Below are positions 1-10,500 of a DNA stretch of 64,000 nucleotides, piece after piece. The stretch is from Symsagittifera roscoffensis. Taxonomy: Eukaryota > Xenacoelomorpha > Acoela > Convolutidae. The stretch's first letter is position 1, and every line of letters begins with the position of its first letter. A model generated the notes under the pieces. That model was not told the DNA's origin. It ran no database searches and was given only the letters and a program-made list of their open reading frames with translations. The stretch is from assembly GCF_963678635.1 (NCBI RefSeq), contig NC_087062.1, forward strand, positions 64,269,253-64,333,252, in the 5' to 3' direction. Made by a program: the position numbers and the translations under genes.

Positions 1-3000
1 AGTACAGGGCCTACTTGGGGAGTGCTCCCTTCAAGTTGCGTGTGGACAATCGTGCCCTTGCCTGGCTGAAAACCTATTCGATGGACCAGAGCTACATTGG
101 TCGTTGGATCGTGCGCTTGGATGGATACCACATGATCATAGAGCACCGTACCCGTGACAAGCACCAGAACGCAGATAGCCTCAGCAAAAAGACAGAATTT
201 TATGAGCGCCTCGAAGAGAAGCAAGTTAACCAATCAGAGATCAAAGACGGGTTTTCCTTTTTGGACAAAGAAACCTATGATGAGCTGCCACTTACTAGGT
301 GGTTAGACAAATCAGGACATCCTATACCTGGACACCCTGACCTTCCAGTGGAGACGGCTGCGGAGATAAAGCTTTTAGCCAGAGGCGAACCCGTTCCGTT
401 GGATCTGCTAGTCCGATCCAACTTGGTACAGCAAGAACTGACCAGGCTGGGTATAAACAGCATCGCTTTATTGAATAAGACGGTGAACGTGGCGCCGGAC
501 GTCATGGGAAAACTCCGTGACTTGTTGGATAGGGAAGTGGATAGGCATGATCGTGAATGGAGGGAAACCATGCAGAGGTTGACTGTCACCGAGAGAACGG
601 AGAAGAGGCCAGTGTCCATTCGCAGCCGAGGCGTTGAACGGGATTGCAGGTCGATCGTCAACCAGCTGGTGACCTCGATGCCGAAAGAAGTATTGTTGAG
701 AACTTCGTTCACTGAATATGGAACATCGAATCAAAACCAAGCTACTGAGGAAGTCAGGATCAGATCGAAATCTAGCTTCACGAGGAGAGTGCACTTCACG
801 GATGCAAAAGAGGAATACGAGCCAAGCCCAGATTGTTCGTCCATGGACGAGACAATGTCCGGGGAGTCTGACACCTTCGAGCCAGTCAAGGACGTCTCCT
901 CTGATGAGTCAGACATCTTTGAGCCCGTGCAGGACGACTTGTCCGGGGAGAGGTTGACTAGACCACCTAGGGGCAGAATTTTGTCTGGGGAGTCGGGTTC
1001 AAAGCGACCGATGGACAGAGTTTTGTCCGGGGAGTCAAGAAACATCTCAGACAACTTGGAATATGATGTTGAGGAATCAGTCGTTTCAAGTGGTGACTCG
1101 AGACCCCAGTCCTGGGACAACACGTCTGAAACAACTTCCAATTCCGATGTGTCAGAGATTGCGATCCACTCCTTATTGGTAGACTGGAAGCAGCGTGGGC
1201 TGGACCGGGAAATACATCAGGATCCAGACAGGGACAGATACACCTCAGATGAAGAGGGCACTGTGGTAGACAATGCCGCAGACGAGCTCGAACTGATAGC
1301 AGTTTCAAAACGCCCAACCAGATTGCTGCCACATGGTACGGTCGTCCGTACCAATCTGGAACCATCTGTGCAAGAAGCGACGCCTTTGAAAAAGATATGG
1401 TGTGTCAAGTTGATGGACGATGCTCATGCTCCGGAGATAATGAGTGGGCAAATGAACGTGGTGAAGACGTATTTGAAAGCCAGGTACAGGCTGTCGGATC
1501 TCCTGAGGGCTCAACGAAATGATAGAATGACGAGCAGTCTGAAAAGATGGATCGAGAATGGAGCACCTGACAAGGGAGACTTGGAAGAAGACAGCTACAA
1601 AATCCTGAAGCAGTTTTACCTGAAGAGAAAAGACTTGTTGTACCTGAATAAGGACGGAATCGTAGCCTGTAAGCGCAAGGAGGAGGACAAGGTCCTTTAT
1701 AAATACAACTCAATAGTGTTACCACAGTTGTACCAGACTGAGTTGCTCTTTCGCTCACATGATCAGATGGGACATCAAGGCGTGGACAAAGTGTATAACA
1801 GGATACAAAAACGATTCGAATGGCCGGGGTTGAAGAAGGCTTGTGAGAAATGGATAGCCGCATGCCTGTCTTGTCAACAGGCAAAGGATCCCAGGAAACT
1901 AAGGTTCCCCCTACAGTCAATAGAATCGTCAGGTTTCAACGAAGTGGTGCAAATTGATCACCAGAAAATCTGCATGACAGCAACGGGCTATAATCAGGTG
2001 CTGGTAATGATCGACCATTTTACGAAGTATGCGGAGGCGGCACCCTGCATGACAGCATCGGCAGAAGAAACGTGCGATCATTTGATAAACGTGTGGATAG
2101 CAAGGCATGGCTGCCCCATCACGTTCCAATCTGACAATGGCAAAGCATTCGTAGGTGATCTCACGAAAGAGTTAATGAAAAGGTCGCAGGTAGCGCAGGC
2201 CCACTCGACCACTTATCACCCGCAAACGAATGGCCTAGTCGAGAGGCAGAATCGCACACTGGTATCCATGTTGAGAGTCTACTGCTCACGCTACATGGAT
2301 GACTGGGACAAGCACTTACCGCAAGTGATGGGTGCTTACAACAGCACGGAGCATTCCACCACGGGAATAAGTCCGCATATGATGCTCACGGGTCATGAAA
2401 AAGCACTCCCGTTAACGTTCTTCTACCCTGAATATGAAGGGAAGAGGACAGCACCGCAAACGTACGTGCGGGACGTTATTAGAAGACAACAGGACCTCAA
2501 TGACTTATGCAGGAGGAATACGCAACAGGCGCAAATTAGACAAAAAAGGAGGTTTGATAAAAGAACAGCCGATGCAAAAGCCTACTCAGTTGGCGATTAC
2601 GTCTGGGTGTTCCAGGAAGTGGTTCCACCAAAAGGAACCAAGAAACTATTAAAGAAATGGCGTGGTCCATTTCAGATAACAGAGGTGCATCAAGGAGGTC
2701 GTTTTTATCGGCTGAGCACCGGAAGAGCGGCTCATTACGAGAATATCAAACCACACAACGCCTCGTCCGAGGATTGGTGCATCCCAGCGGACATGCAAGA
2801 GGGAGACTATTTAATAATGGATCCTGCTTGTGAAGTGAATGAAAGGGGTACTCGCGACAAGAACGACGGGAATGAGATGGTGGACAATTGTGATCTACCA
2901 CTGGATCTCGAGTTGACTGAGCGAGTAGAGGTGGACGATGAAACTCTACCATATGCCGAAGAAGACTGGGATTGCCCAGAACAAACCGAAATTGACAAAG

Positions 3001-4106
3001 GAATACAGCCTGACTTTCCGCTCACTATGGAGACACGCCAAAGTAAGAGGGGAAAAAACCAGAAGAAATACAATCCGTATGGCGAGGACTTCGTTGTAGA
3101 CCGGATAGTAGTGAGTGATGTCATAGACTCGCTGGTGGGGCTGGACGAAGTAGCAATCCTAAAAGAAATCGACCTTGTGAACGATATGGATCAAGATTGG
3201 ATCGACGATCGATCAGAACCGGAAGTGGAGTTCGAACCAGAAGCGGAACAGACTCATGAGCAAGAACTAACAAACTTGCGCGTGCTCGAATGGCTCCACG
3301 ATCTGCCGACAGATCCAAAAGAGACGATCCTGACGATTCAGGACGTCGACAGAGATGGCGTCAGATACATCAGTCATGACAATACCGAGTCCAACTGGGT
3401 CGCCCCAGATGGTCCTCTACGTGTTCCACAATCCAACCTCGGTCTCCTAGACTTTGGGCGATCGACGGGGACGTCGATGGATATTTTTGTCCGGGGAGTG
3501 GGGGTAGGACTCACCCACACCGAAAATCTCATGATAAAAAAATTAAAATCGGCAAGGGAAACCGGAGAACTAGAGACAGAGGGCGAGAATGCTAAGGAAC
3601 CACCTTTTGGACGAATCTTTGAATCGTATTTTGATCTCCCGAACCATTATTCGAACAATATCGTGATAACGGACAGCGATTTCATACTCACGGAACGCAC
3701 ATGCGCCATAGCGATAACTGCGGACGTAAGCTTCAAAACAGCACTAGCGGCCGACTTTAAAAGAGAGTACAAGAATATCGAGTTTTTGTGGAAACAGAGG
3801 CCGGGTGTAGGAGGAATGATAGCGTTGCCCCCTGTTGCATCACAGATACCAGGGAAATATTTGTGTTTTTTGGTTACGAAAGCTACTGATAGGCAACACG
3901 TGAATCCGGAGAGCTTGGTATTGGCCTTGACTCGACTTAGGGATTTCCTGGTTGAGAGAGGTGTGACCTCTCTCTCGTTGCCAGTTTATGATCCCAATAG
4001 GGGAAAGCTACATCCGAGAGAGTTGTATGCTCTTGTGCATGTGATATTTTCAGAGACTGACATAGAGGTTTACTTACATAAAAAATACTATCTGAGCATA
4101 TGCTAA
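1..4106 (+). CDS. Retroelement ORF1 (pol C-terminal part): RNase H end, long linker, integrase, TARG1-like macrodomain; 5'-partial
   Basis: The frame (codons starting at base 3) is open to the left edge, so this is the end of a longer Ty3-type polyprotein. Residues below are counted from position 15. RNase H C-terminal motifs come first: VDNRALAWL near residue 10 and NADSLSKK near 50. Residues about 60 to 530 form a long polar, acidic linker with repeated LSGES. Integrase follows: zinc finger H582, H587, C617, C620; catalytic D648, D707 and E743 (DD35E spacing); and a GPF motif (KKWRGPF) near 880. After another acidic stretch the last 140 residues (about 1226-1363) resemble the TARG1/OARD1 macrodomain. 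K1289 aligns with that family's catalytic lysine, but the GCGLD loop with its aspartate is replaced by a PVYDPNRGKL stretch. Polymerase-core functions are certain; macrodomain activity is inferred and may be lost. Confidence 0.93.
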   Translation, partial: YRAYLGSAPFKLRVDNRALAWLKTYSMDQSYIGRWIVRLDGYHMIIEHRTRDKHQNADSLSKKTEFYERLEEKQVNQSEIKDGFSFLDKETYDELPLTRWLDKSGHPIPGHPDLPVETAAEIKLLARGEPVPLDLLVRSNLVQQELTRLGINSIALLNKTVNVAPDVMGKLRDLLDREVDRHDREWRETMQRLTVTERTEKRPVSIRSRGVERDCRSIVNQLVTSMPKEVLLRTSFTEYGTSNQNQATEEVRIRSKSSFTRRVHFTDAKEEYEPSPDCSSMDETMSGESDTFEPVKDVSSDESDIFEPVQDDLSGERLTRPPRGRILSGESGSKRPMDRVLSGESRNISDNLEYDVEESVVSSGDSRPQSWDNTSETTSNSDVSEIAIHSLLVDWKQRGLDREIHQDPDRDRYTSDEEGTVVDNAADELELIAVSKRPTRLLPHGTVVRTNLEPSVQEATPLKKIWCVKLMDDAHAPEIMSGQMNVVKTYLKARYRLSDLLRAQRNDRMTSSLKRWIENGAPDKGDLEEDSYKILKQFYLKRKDLLYLNKDGIVACKRKEEDKVLYKYNSIVLPQLYQTELLFRSHDQMGHQGVDKVYNRIQKRFEWPGLKKACEKWIAACLSCQQAKDPRKLRFPLQSIESSGFNEVVQIDHQKICMTATGYNQVLVMIDHFTKYAEAAPCMTASAEETCDHLINVWIARHGCPITFQSDNGKAFVGDLTKELMKRSQVAQAHSTTYHPQTNGLVERQNRTLVSMLRVYCSRYMDDWDKHLPQVMGAYNSTEHSTTGISPHMMLTGHEKALPLTFFYPEYEGKRTAPQTYVRDVIRRQQDLNDLCRRNTQQAQIRQKRRFDKRTADAKAYSVGDYVWVFQEVVPPKGTKKLLKKWRGPFQITEVHQGGRFYRLSTGRAAHYENIKPHNASSEDWCIPADMQEGDYLIMDPACEVNERGTRDKNDGNEMVDNCDLPLDLELTERVEVDDETLPYAEEDWDCPEQTEIDKGIQPDFPLTMETRQSKRGKNQKKYNPYGEDFVVDRIVVSDVIDSLVGLDEVAILKEIDLVNDMDQDWIDDRSEPEVEFEPEAEQTHEQELTNLRVLEWLHDLPTDPKETILTIQDVDRDGVRYISHDNTESNWVAPDGPLRVPQSNLGLLDFGRSTGTSMDIFVRGVGVGLTHTENLMIKKLKSARETGELETEGENAKEPPFGRIFESYFDLPNHYSNNIVITDSDFILTERTCAIAITADVSFKTALAADFKREYKNIEFLWKQRPGVGGMIALPPVASQIPGKYLCFLVTKATDRQHVNPESLVLALTRLRDFLVERGVTSLSLPVYDPNRGKLHPRELYALVHVIFSETDIEVYLHKKYYLSIC

Positions 4107-4547
4107 GAATTGCGCTCGGCGATAAGTGGTTTTTATTAAGTTGCTCGATAAGAATTAGAGTCAAGTTTTAGATTAGGTTAGGTCTTAGGTACAGTATTAG
4201 GGATTAGGTTTTTATGTGATGTTTATGTGATGTTTATGTTATGTTATTGTGATGTTATGTTTTATGTTAGTGTCATAAAAGACCTGGGGCACCCCAGGTC
4301 ATCAAGGTGACAGCGTACATTCATGCTACTCTGACGAAAGTAAAGGTGGACGATCCACCTTGGTGCTAAAATTTTAAATCAGAATTGAAAAAGAGAATTT
4401 CAATGGAGAGTTTTAGAGAATTGATTGATGTTGCATCTTAAAATGATGGTTCTAAGTCGCGACCTGTCTTTTAGATCTTGATTGATCGGAAATTGTTTAC
4501 TGACACTGAATCAGAAGAGATTACACGAAGAATCAACACGAAAAGAA
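4107..4547 (+). promoter_or_regulatory. ORF1-ORF2 spacer with two hairpins and a splice acceptor
   Basis: This 441-nt spacer holds a run of TTATGTGATGT-like repeats (about 4205-4270), then a perfect inverted repeat at 4281-4300 (GACCTGGGG paired with CCCCAGGTC). A second inverted repeat lies at 4343-4361 (AAGGTGGA and TCCACCTT around CGA). A pyrimidine-rich acceptor, CTGTCTTTTAG, ends at 4474, 73 nt before the ORF2 start codon. I infer that ORF2 is translated from a spliced subgenomic RNA, as retroviral env is, because it has no in-frame link to ORF1. The hairpins may act in the RNA, for example in termination, export or packaging; nothing in the sequence decides which. Confidence 0.6.
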
Positions 4548-7500
4548 ATGGGAGATACTAACGAACTCATGGAATTCCTCTCAGCGAGTCTAGGAGCGAC
4601 TCTAGACGAGATCTATCAGCGGCTGATCGATTGTGACTTCACACGAGAAGACCCGGGGTTGGCGATGTTTGTGGTCGCACTCCTCAATGCACTGGGAAGA
4701 GAGGGTCGAGGGAATCGCCCTACGGAAGTAGTGTTGATGTTGGCCTTCGGTGAGTCCGGGACCGCCGAGAGAGGCCGAAACCGATTGATGAGATGGAGGC
4801 GCGGAGAAATGTCCGGCCACGACCTGGCTCGTGAGCCGGGACTAGGCGAGCAAAGGGACCACCGGCTAGGTGAAATGCCCTTACCTGTCCAACCTGCGCA
4901 GCCATTAATCGGAGCGAAGAGACAGCGTGATGGGCCAGGCCCGTCACACTCGGTCGACTCTCCAACAGCTGCTCCTCCCCTGAAGAGAGTGAGAGTGAGC
5001 GAGATAGAGATCCAGACGTCGGAAACGATTGAAACACTGGAGAAGAAGGAGAGGGACCAGAGTGAGCTGTGTGCCAAACTTCAGGAGTACAGGACCATAG
5101 CTCGGGAGAGAGACGAATGGAAAAAGAAATTCGAAGATCTGCAGGTGGCCTACAAGGAGGATGAGATAAAGCACCTGAAGGAGCTGTATATGGCGAAGGT
5201 GAGCCAAGTGTCACCGGAAATCCTGGCGAGCATGAGGTCCTCGGAGGGATCTAACGACACACGCCCCAGGACAACCGCGCAGGAGCTGTGCGCATCGAGA
5301 GGACCTGAGGTTCTGGATTTGCATGCATCAAAGGGGCACGAGGCTCCTCAGCAGACACGACCGTCTGCTTCGAGTCAGAGGTTCACGATACCAGACCCTT
5401 CTGACACCTATCTAGCTCCTCAATTTCAGGAATCATTTAACCAAGTGGCCAGAGCCGCGATGGATGAGATCAACAGAGGCACTGAACGGACACTGGCTAG
5501 GATCGTTCCTTCCCAGCGTCGTGATCATTCATCAGATGGCTCTGAGCGGGCAACCCGCACGATAGCGTGCTCTGCGCCTGGTGGAGTCTTCAAGAAGTCT
5601 CGCGTGGTAGATATCAGGAAGAACCTGATGACACGTCATCAGTTCACGCAAGTGCCAGCCGAGCATCCTCGAGCCTGCTTGAACGACATGAGCTGGAACC
5701 CCGCCACGAGCGACCAAGTGATTCCCCCAGGGAGTCGCCATTTGATCATTGGAGACAGTCTGGTGAGAGATCTGAATGAGATCTCCGTCTATGGCCAGAC
5801 TACCACTCTGTCCTTTGGAGGAGCCTCAGTGGCTCAAGTGATCAAAATGATGGAGTTCCAGGGCGAGGATCGTCTGGATACATTGATAATAATGCTGGGG
5901 ACTAATGACGTCTCGAGAGCCCCCGTAACCCCAGAAAACAAGTGGGAACCTCTGTTGGTGTGTCTGTTGAATGAATTGAAGGAAAAGTATAGACCCAGGC
6001 TCGTGATCCTGTGTACGATACCGCCAAATCCTTTGGTGGGTACTACAGCTGCGGATTTTATGAATGGCAACGTAACGCGGTGGAATGAAATGACCCGCAA
6101 TCTGGTGAGGAACAATCCTGGCGAGTTGCGACTCCTGGATCTTGAAAACATGCTACGTATGACTGATCACATCGAGCTCACCAGAGATGGAGTGCACTTC
6201 AATAGCCAACGAGGGAGACATTGGATCAACGATGTGTTTCAAACGCAGTTGAGAGAAGTGGAGCAAGAATTAAGGGCGACCGGTTCTTTGGCTCGGACCA
6301 ATTCGACCGGAGGGAGTAGAGTAAGGGCAACCGTGCCCGAATCCCTCGCCAACCGCCTAGGGCCCTTGGCAACGGAGACGGTTGGAGCCGTAACCGTCGC
6401 TCCGAGCTCAAATGTGAGAGACAGGCTGGGGACTGCCCCTCCTCCCAGGCCGCAATCGATTGGAAGCCGACTCGGCAGATCGGTGGAACAGAGTAATAGA
6501 AACAACTCCCAGACCGCGTCTAGGAGGAATGATTCGCCTGCCACGACGAATCCTGCTTCGACGGCAGGATCGTCGACAAGCACCGTGCCAGCGGAGGGAA
6601 TTGAATCCGGCAGCAGGTTGCTTTGGAATAGTTCAGATCCTAGCCATTGGGGTCAGTATAAGACGGACATGTCGGCGAAGTTGAACATGAATACCCTGAC
6701 GTGTCGGGAAGATGTGATGAGAATGACTGGCGGTGAAAGTCCCACAGTGTCGCGACTTTATCGGATACCGGGCGTGGATTGGCTGCTAGCAGAGCAGGAG
6801 AAATTCAGCTCCTCGACCTCACTCCGACATGCGGACTTGGATGGATTGCCTCATGACAACACCTTTGGACCTCTAAACACCCGGTCGCTCACCGACGTTC
6901 GAGATAGGGCACGGGAAAGGACACCACCAGTGCGCAAAGGCAAGTTTCAGACGGAGAACAAACCCAGCAACAAGCATCACAAGATGTTTAGACAATTCTC
7001 TAAGCCACCCGGTCAGACGCCGGGCGAGTATTCTAGGGATTATCCCCGAACCACAACAGTGTTTGGAGACGACAAGAGATATGGGAATCTGAAGGCCCCA
7101 GTAGGTGATGGCCTTTTTGCAGCGTATGATCCCTTGGACATGAAGGCTGCCAAGTATCTGGTTGTGGCCGGCTCCGATTATCTCTATACACCCCGTTCTC
7201 TATTCTGGCCTGATGTGATTTTCTTAACGGCGCCTAAGCTGGACTGGGGACAGGCGATAGGCATGATGATAAGTGTACGGAGAGTGGTCAGCATGGAGCC
7301 GCAGGTGATAGTGGTTGCAGGCGCGAATGATCATCTACAAAGCAGAGGCCTATTGTCACGTCTGACGGATGGATCGATCCCGAGTAACGAAGTTATAGGG
7401 GAAGCGATCATGACACTGCTCTCGGCGATGGCCGAGGTAGAGGCAGCAGCAAGACAACGGTTCACCATGAATGTGGTGAAGGTGATCTTTGTATTGTCAC

Positions 7501-10500
7501 CGGGCTACGCTGCGTTGCCTGAACCCCTTCAATTTGTGTACACGATGGTCACGACGATAGCGGAGGGGATATATAACGTGATAATTCCTGCCCCAAACAG
7601 AGTGGTGGACCCGGACAATTACTATCCGTCCCGATCTGAGCTTCCCGCCGTTTGGGCTGACATCTCGAATGCCATACAGGGGCTCAGAGATTGTAGCACA
7701 ACTAGGTTGGTGCTAGACGAAGTTCTGGGGTTGGAGCTGTCCAACTTCGCAAGATTATTGAAGCTAAGACCAGGGGTAGGTGACGATCATCTGTTAGTAC
7801 AACAGGTGGCTGATGATCTCTGGTTCAGACAGATGGATCATAAAGAGAACGAGCAGGGAAGGATGATCAGGAAGAACATGACGTCAGCAGAAGAGGACCT
7901 CATGGCAATGGCTTTGCGTACGAAGCCACACAACAACATATGGTTGTATCTGTCACCGAGGCTGTGCACCTTGGGTGAAGACGCGTTTGAGCATGCGCCG
8001 GCAATAATTAAAGAGATACACGCGTATTTGAAGAGTCTACTTGATGCCCGGGAGTTGGCTGGAGGCAAGATGTTGGAGCTGATGCAAGACGTGAATACGA
8101 TGTCGCTGGACAAGTTCCAAGCGGACGTGCTGGCCACGAAAGCACAGTACGAACGATCGGATGCTATCTTGGGCGGAATGGGAGTGGGATGGACGCCATC
8201 TTTCCTATCGACGTGCTACCCGAGGGCATCTAGGAACCTGATCGCAAGTTTTGTCAGAGACATCAGGAAGTTGTCGATTGGCCTGGTGTTAGCCTTATAC
8301 GTGACATTTGGTCATGAAAACTTTGTGAAAGGACCGGCAAACCTCTTTACCCAAGCGTTGGCCGATTTGAGGTTGGATGGACTCTTGACCCTGATTGCCA
8401 TGACCTATGGTCGGCTGGGAGACTTGCTTGTGCTATTGCGTTACCCTGAACAACTGCAGGGACCCAGTCGTGAGTTCAATGCACAGTTGGAAACCGCCTC
8501 GCTCAGGAAGATGAAAGACTGGAGGACTCTCCTACTTCAATACCTCCTGCAACAGAACAGAAGCGTAACAGGAGAGGACAAAGTGGCGACGAACGCAAGC
8601 GAGTGCAAACAGTATTGTGGCATGCCCTTATTAACAGACTTAGCTGTTATGATGCGGATTGATCCGTTGGCTCTGGTCCACGGACTAAGGGAATTCGTCA
8701 CAGTGGTTTATGGACCGGTGATGTCCTTTGCGTTCCCGGATGTACAAGTTAAAGCGTACAGGAATTCAGTGTTGTACGTCAACCTGGTCTCAGTAGTGGA
8801 TTGTTCAGTGCTGAATTGGGTAGAGCAGAGTGAACTGAGAAAGCTGGCTAGCGATGATAGGCTGTTCGGAAGAGTAGCAGAGCCAGGTTGGGTGTTGATG
8901 GATTTCAACAACCACTTCAAATGCCGAATGGGTCGTGAGGATCTGTCCCACATCCAGTTCAACCCAAAACTCTGGAATCTGAGACCAGTGGTGAAAGATA
9001 CAGGAGAGGCTGTGGGAGTACCTCAATTGCCGGGAGCCTATGCCCATGCAAAAGAGAATCAACAGACATGGCTTCCTGGGTCCAGGCCGCTGCCGGACCA
9101 ATGCCATCGATATCCACCGATAAGGAGGATGTTGTTGGGAGTCACATCTCCTATCATTGCCCCTCGTATCGGAGCGGCTCGTGACGCGGAGAAGAGAATG
9201 CAGAAGTGGAGTGGAGGGATGGAGCCGCGCTTCATCAGCTGGAACGTCGCTGCCGCGCACACGTTCGACTTCTCATTTCCTGATGCCTGGAGCAGGAAGA
9301 AGATCAAAGCACTACCCTCCAGGAGACCAGAGGTCTCGGCTGAAACGTGGAATGAAGTGTATTCTTCCGCGGACGACTTATCAAGACTGAAGTGGTCAGG
9401 AGAAGCGAAGGTGGTGATGCTGGAGGTGGCAAGTGAGAGCAGAGGTGGCTCATATGTAACGATAGAGGACCTGGCCCCACATGGTGAGGAGTTAGTAGAG
9501 TTCCTGGTCGATGATGAGTTGTTTTATCATGCAGGAGACATGGCCGTACCGGCTCGGCCGGATTCGGGCGCAGACGCACGACAAGGGCCCTCGGGACCTA
9601 GGCCGAAACCTGATGCGGACGACGATGAATTGATGGATCAGGACGATAATGATGAAGGGACCGGAAGCAAGACGGAGAAATCGGGAGAGACCGATCTAGG
9701 AGCGTTGGAAAGGGACTTGCTAGAGTACCGGTTCAGCGAAGATGACGATGGGGAAGTCGATGGGAGTCTATTGTTGATGGCACCATCGTCCTTCATGTCT
9801 CCTACAAAGGAGGCGTCAGCCGATCTATCTCCGATAGACCCAATAAGCCAGGCTAGAGAGTGCCGAAGCAGGGATCCACAGAAGCTGCTTTATGAATCGC
9901 CAAGGAGGAGGAAAATCGAAGAGTCTATGAAGATATCGTTCCTCAGCACATTACCAGAAGAAGAATGGGAAAGATATCAAATGGAGTTGGAAGGCAAGAC
10001 AGGAGCAATCTGGAGTCGAGTAAACTTCATGGAGAAATCTTGGGACGTGATAAGGCGATATGGGACGCAGTCCATAATGAAGGTGGGATTGAACCAACCC
10101 ATCATGCGTGAGGTCCTGGAGAAAATAGTGAGCTCCATGGAGTCGGATGTTCTGACCGAGTCAGTAACAGAAGACAGTGCCGATGATCAGCATGTTGCAA
10201 AGAAATTACCTGTCAGACGAGCCAGGAAAGGGCTGAAGCGACTAAAAGGGAGGACAGGAAGTCGAGCCATGAACCCGAAAGTGGTGAAGTCAAGAGCCAA
10301 CGCAGTGGTGACCTCTTTAGCGAGCGCAGGTCGCTCAGGCGAGAGCGGGCAGGGAGATACTACAACGCTGACAGGGGGAGAAAAAGAGAATCTGATACCC
10401 CCTATGCTCTTGGCAGGTCTGACCGTGACCGCCACAAGGTCGAAGAAGACGGCGCGAACCCTGGCAGACACCAAGTTAGAAATGGAAGTAATCAGTCAAT

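Noticed and set aside
275-3318. Minus-strand frames of 60-170 codons opposite ORF1
   Set aside because: They lie opposite a long coding frame with clear pol domains and have no domain of their own; they are shadows.
4482-4547. Extended ORF2 start at 4482
   Set aside because: It begins at TTG; the first ATG in frame with a good context is 4548, downstream of a likely acceptor.
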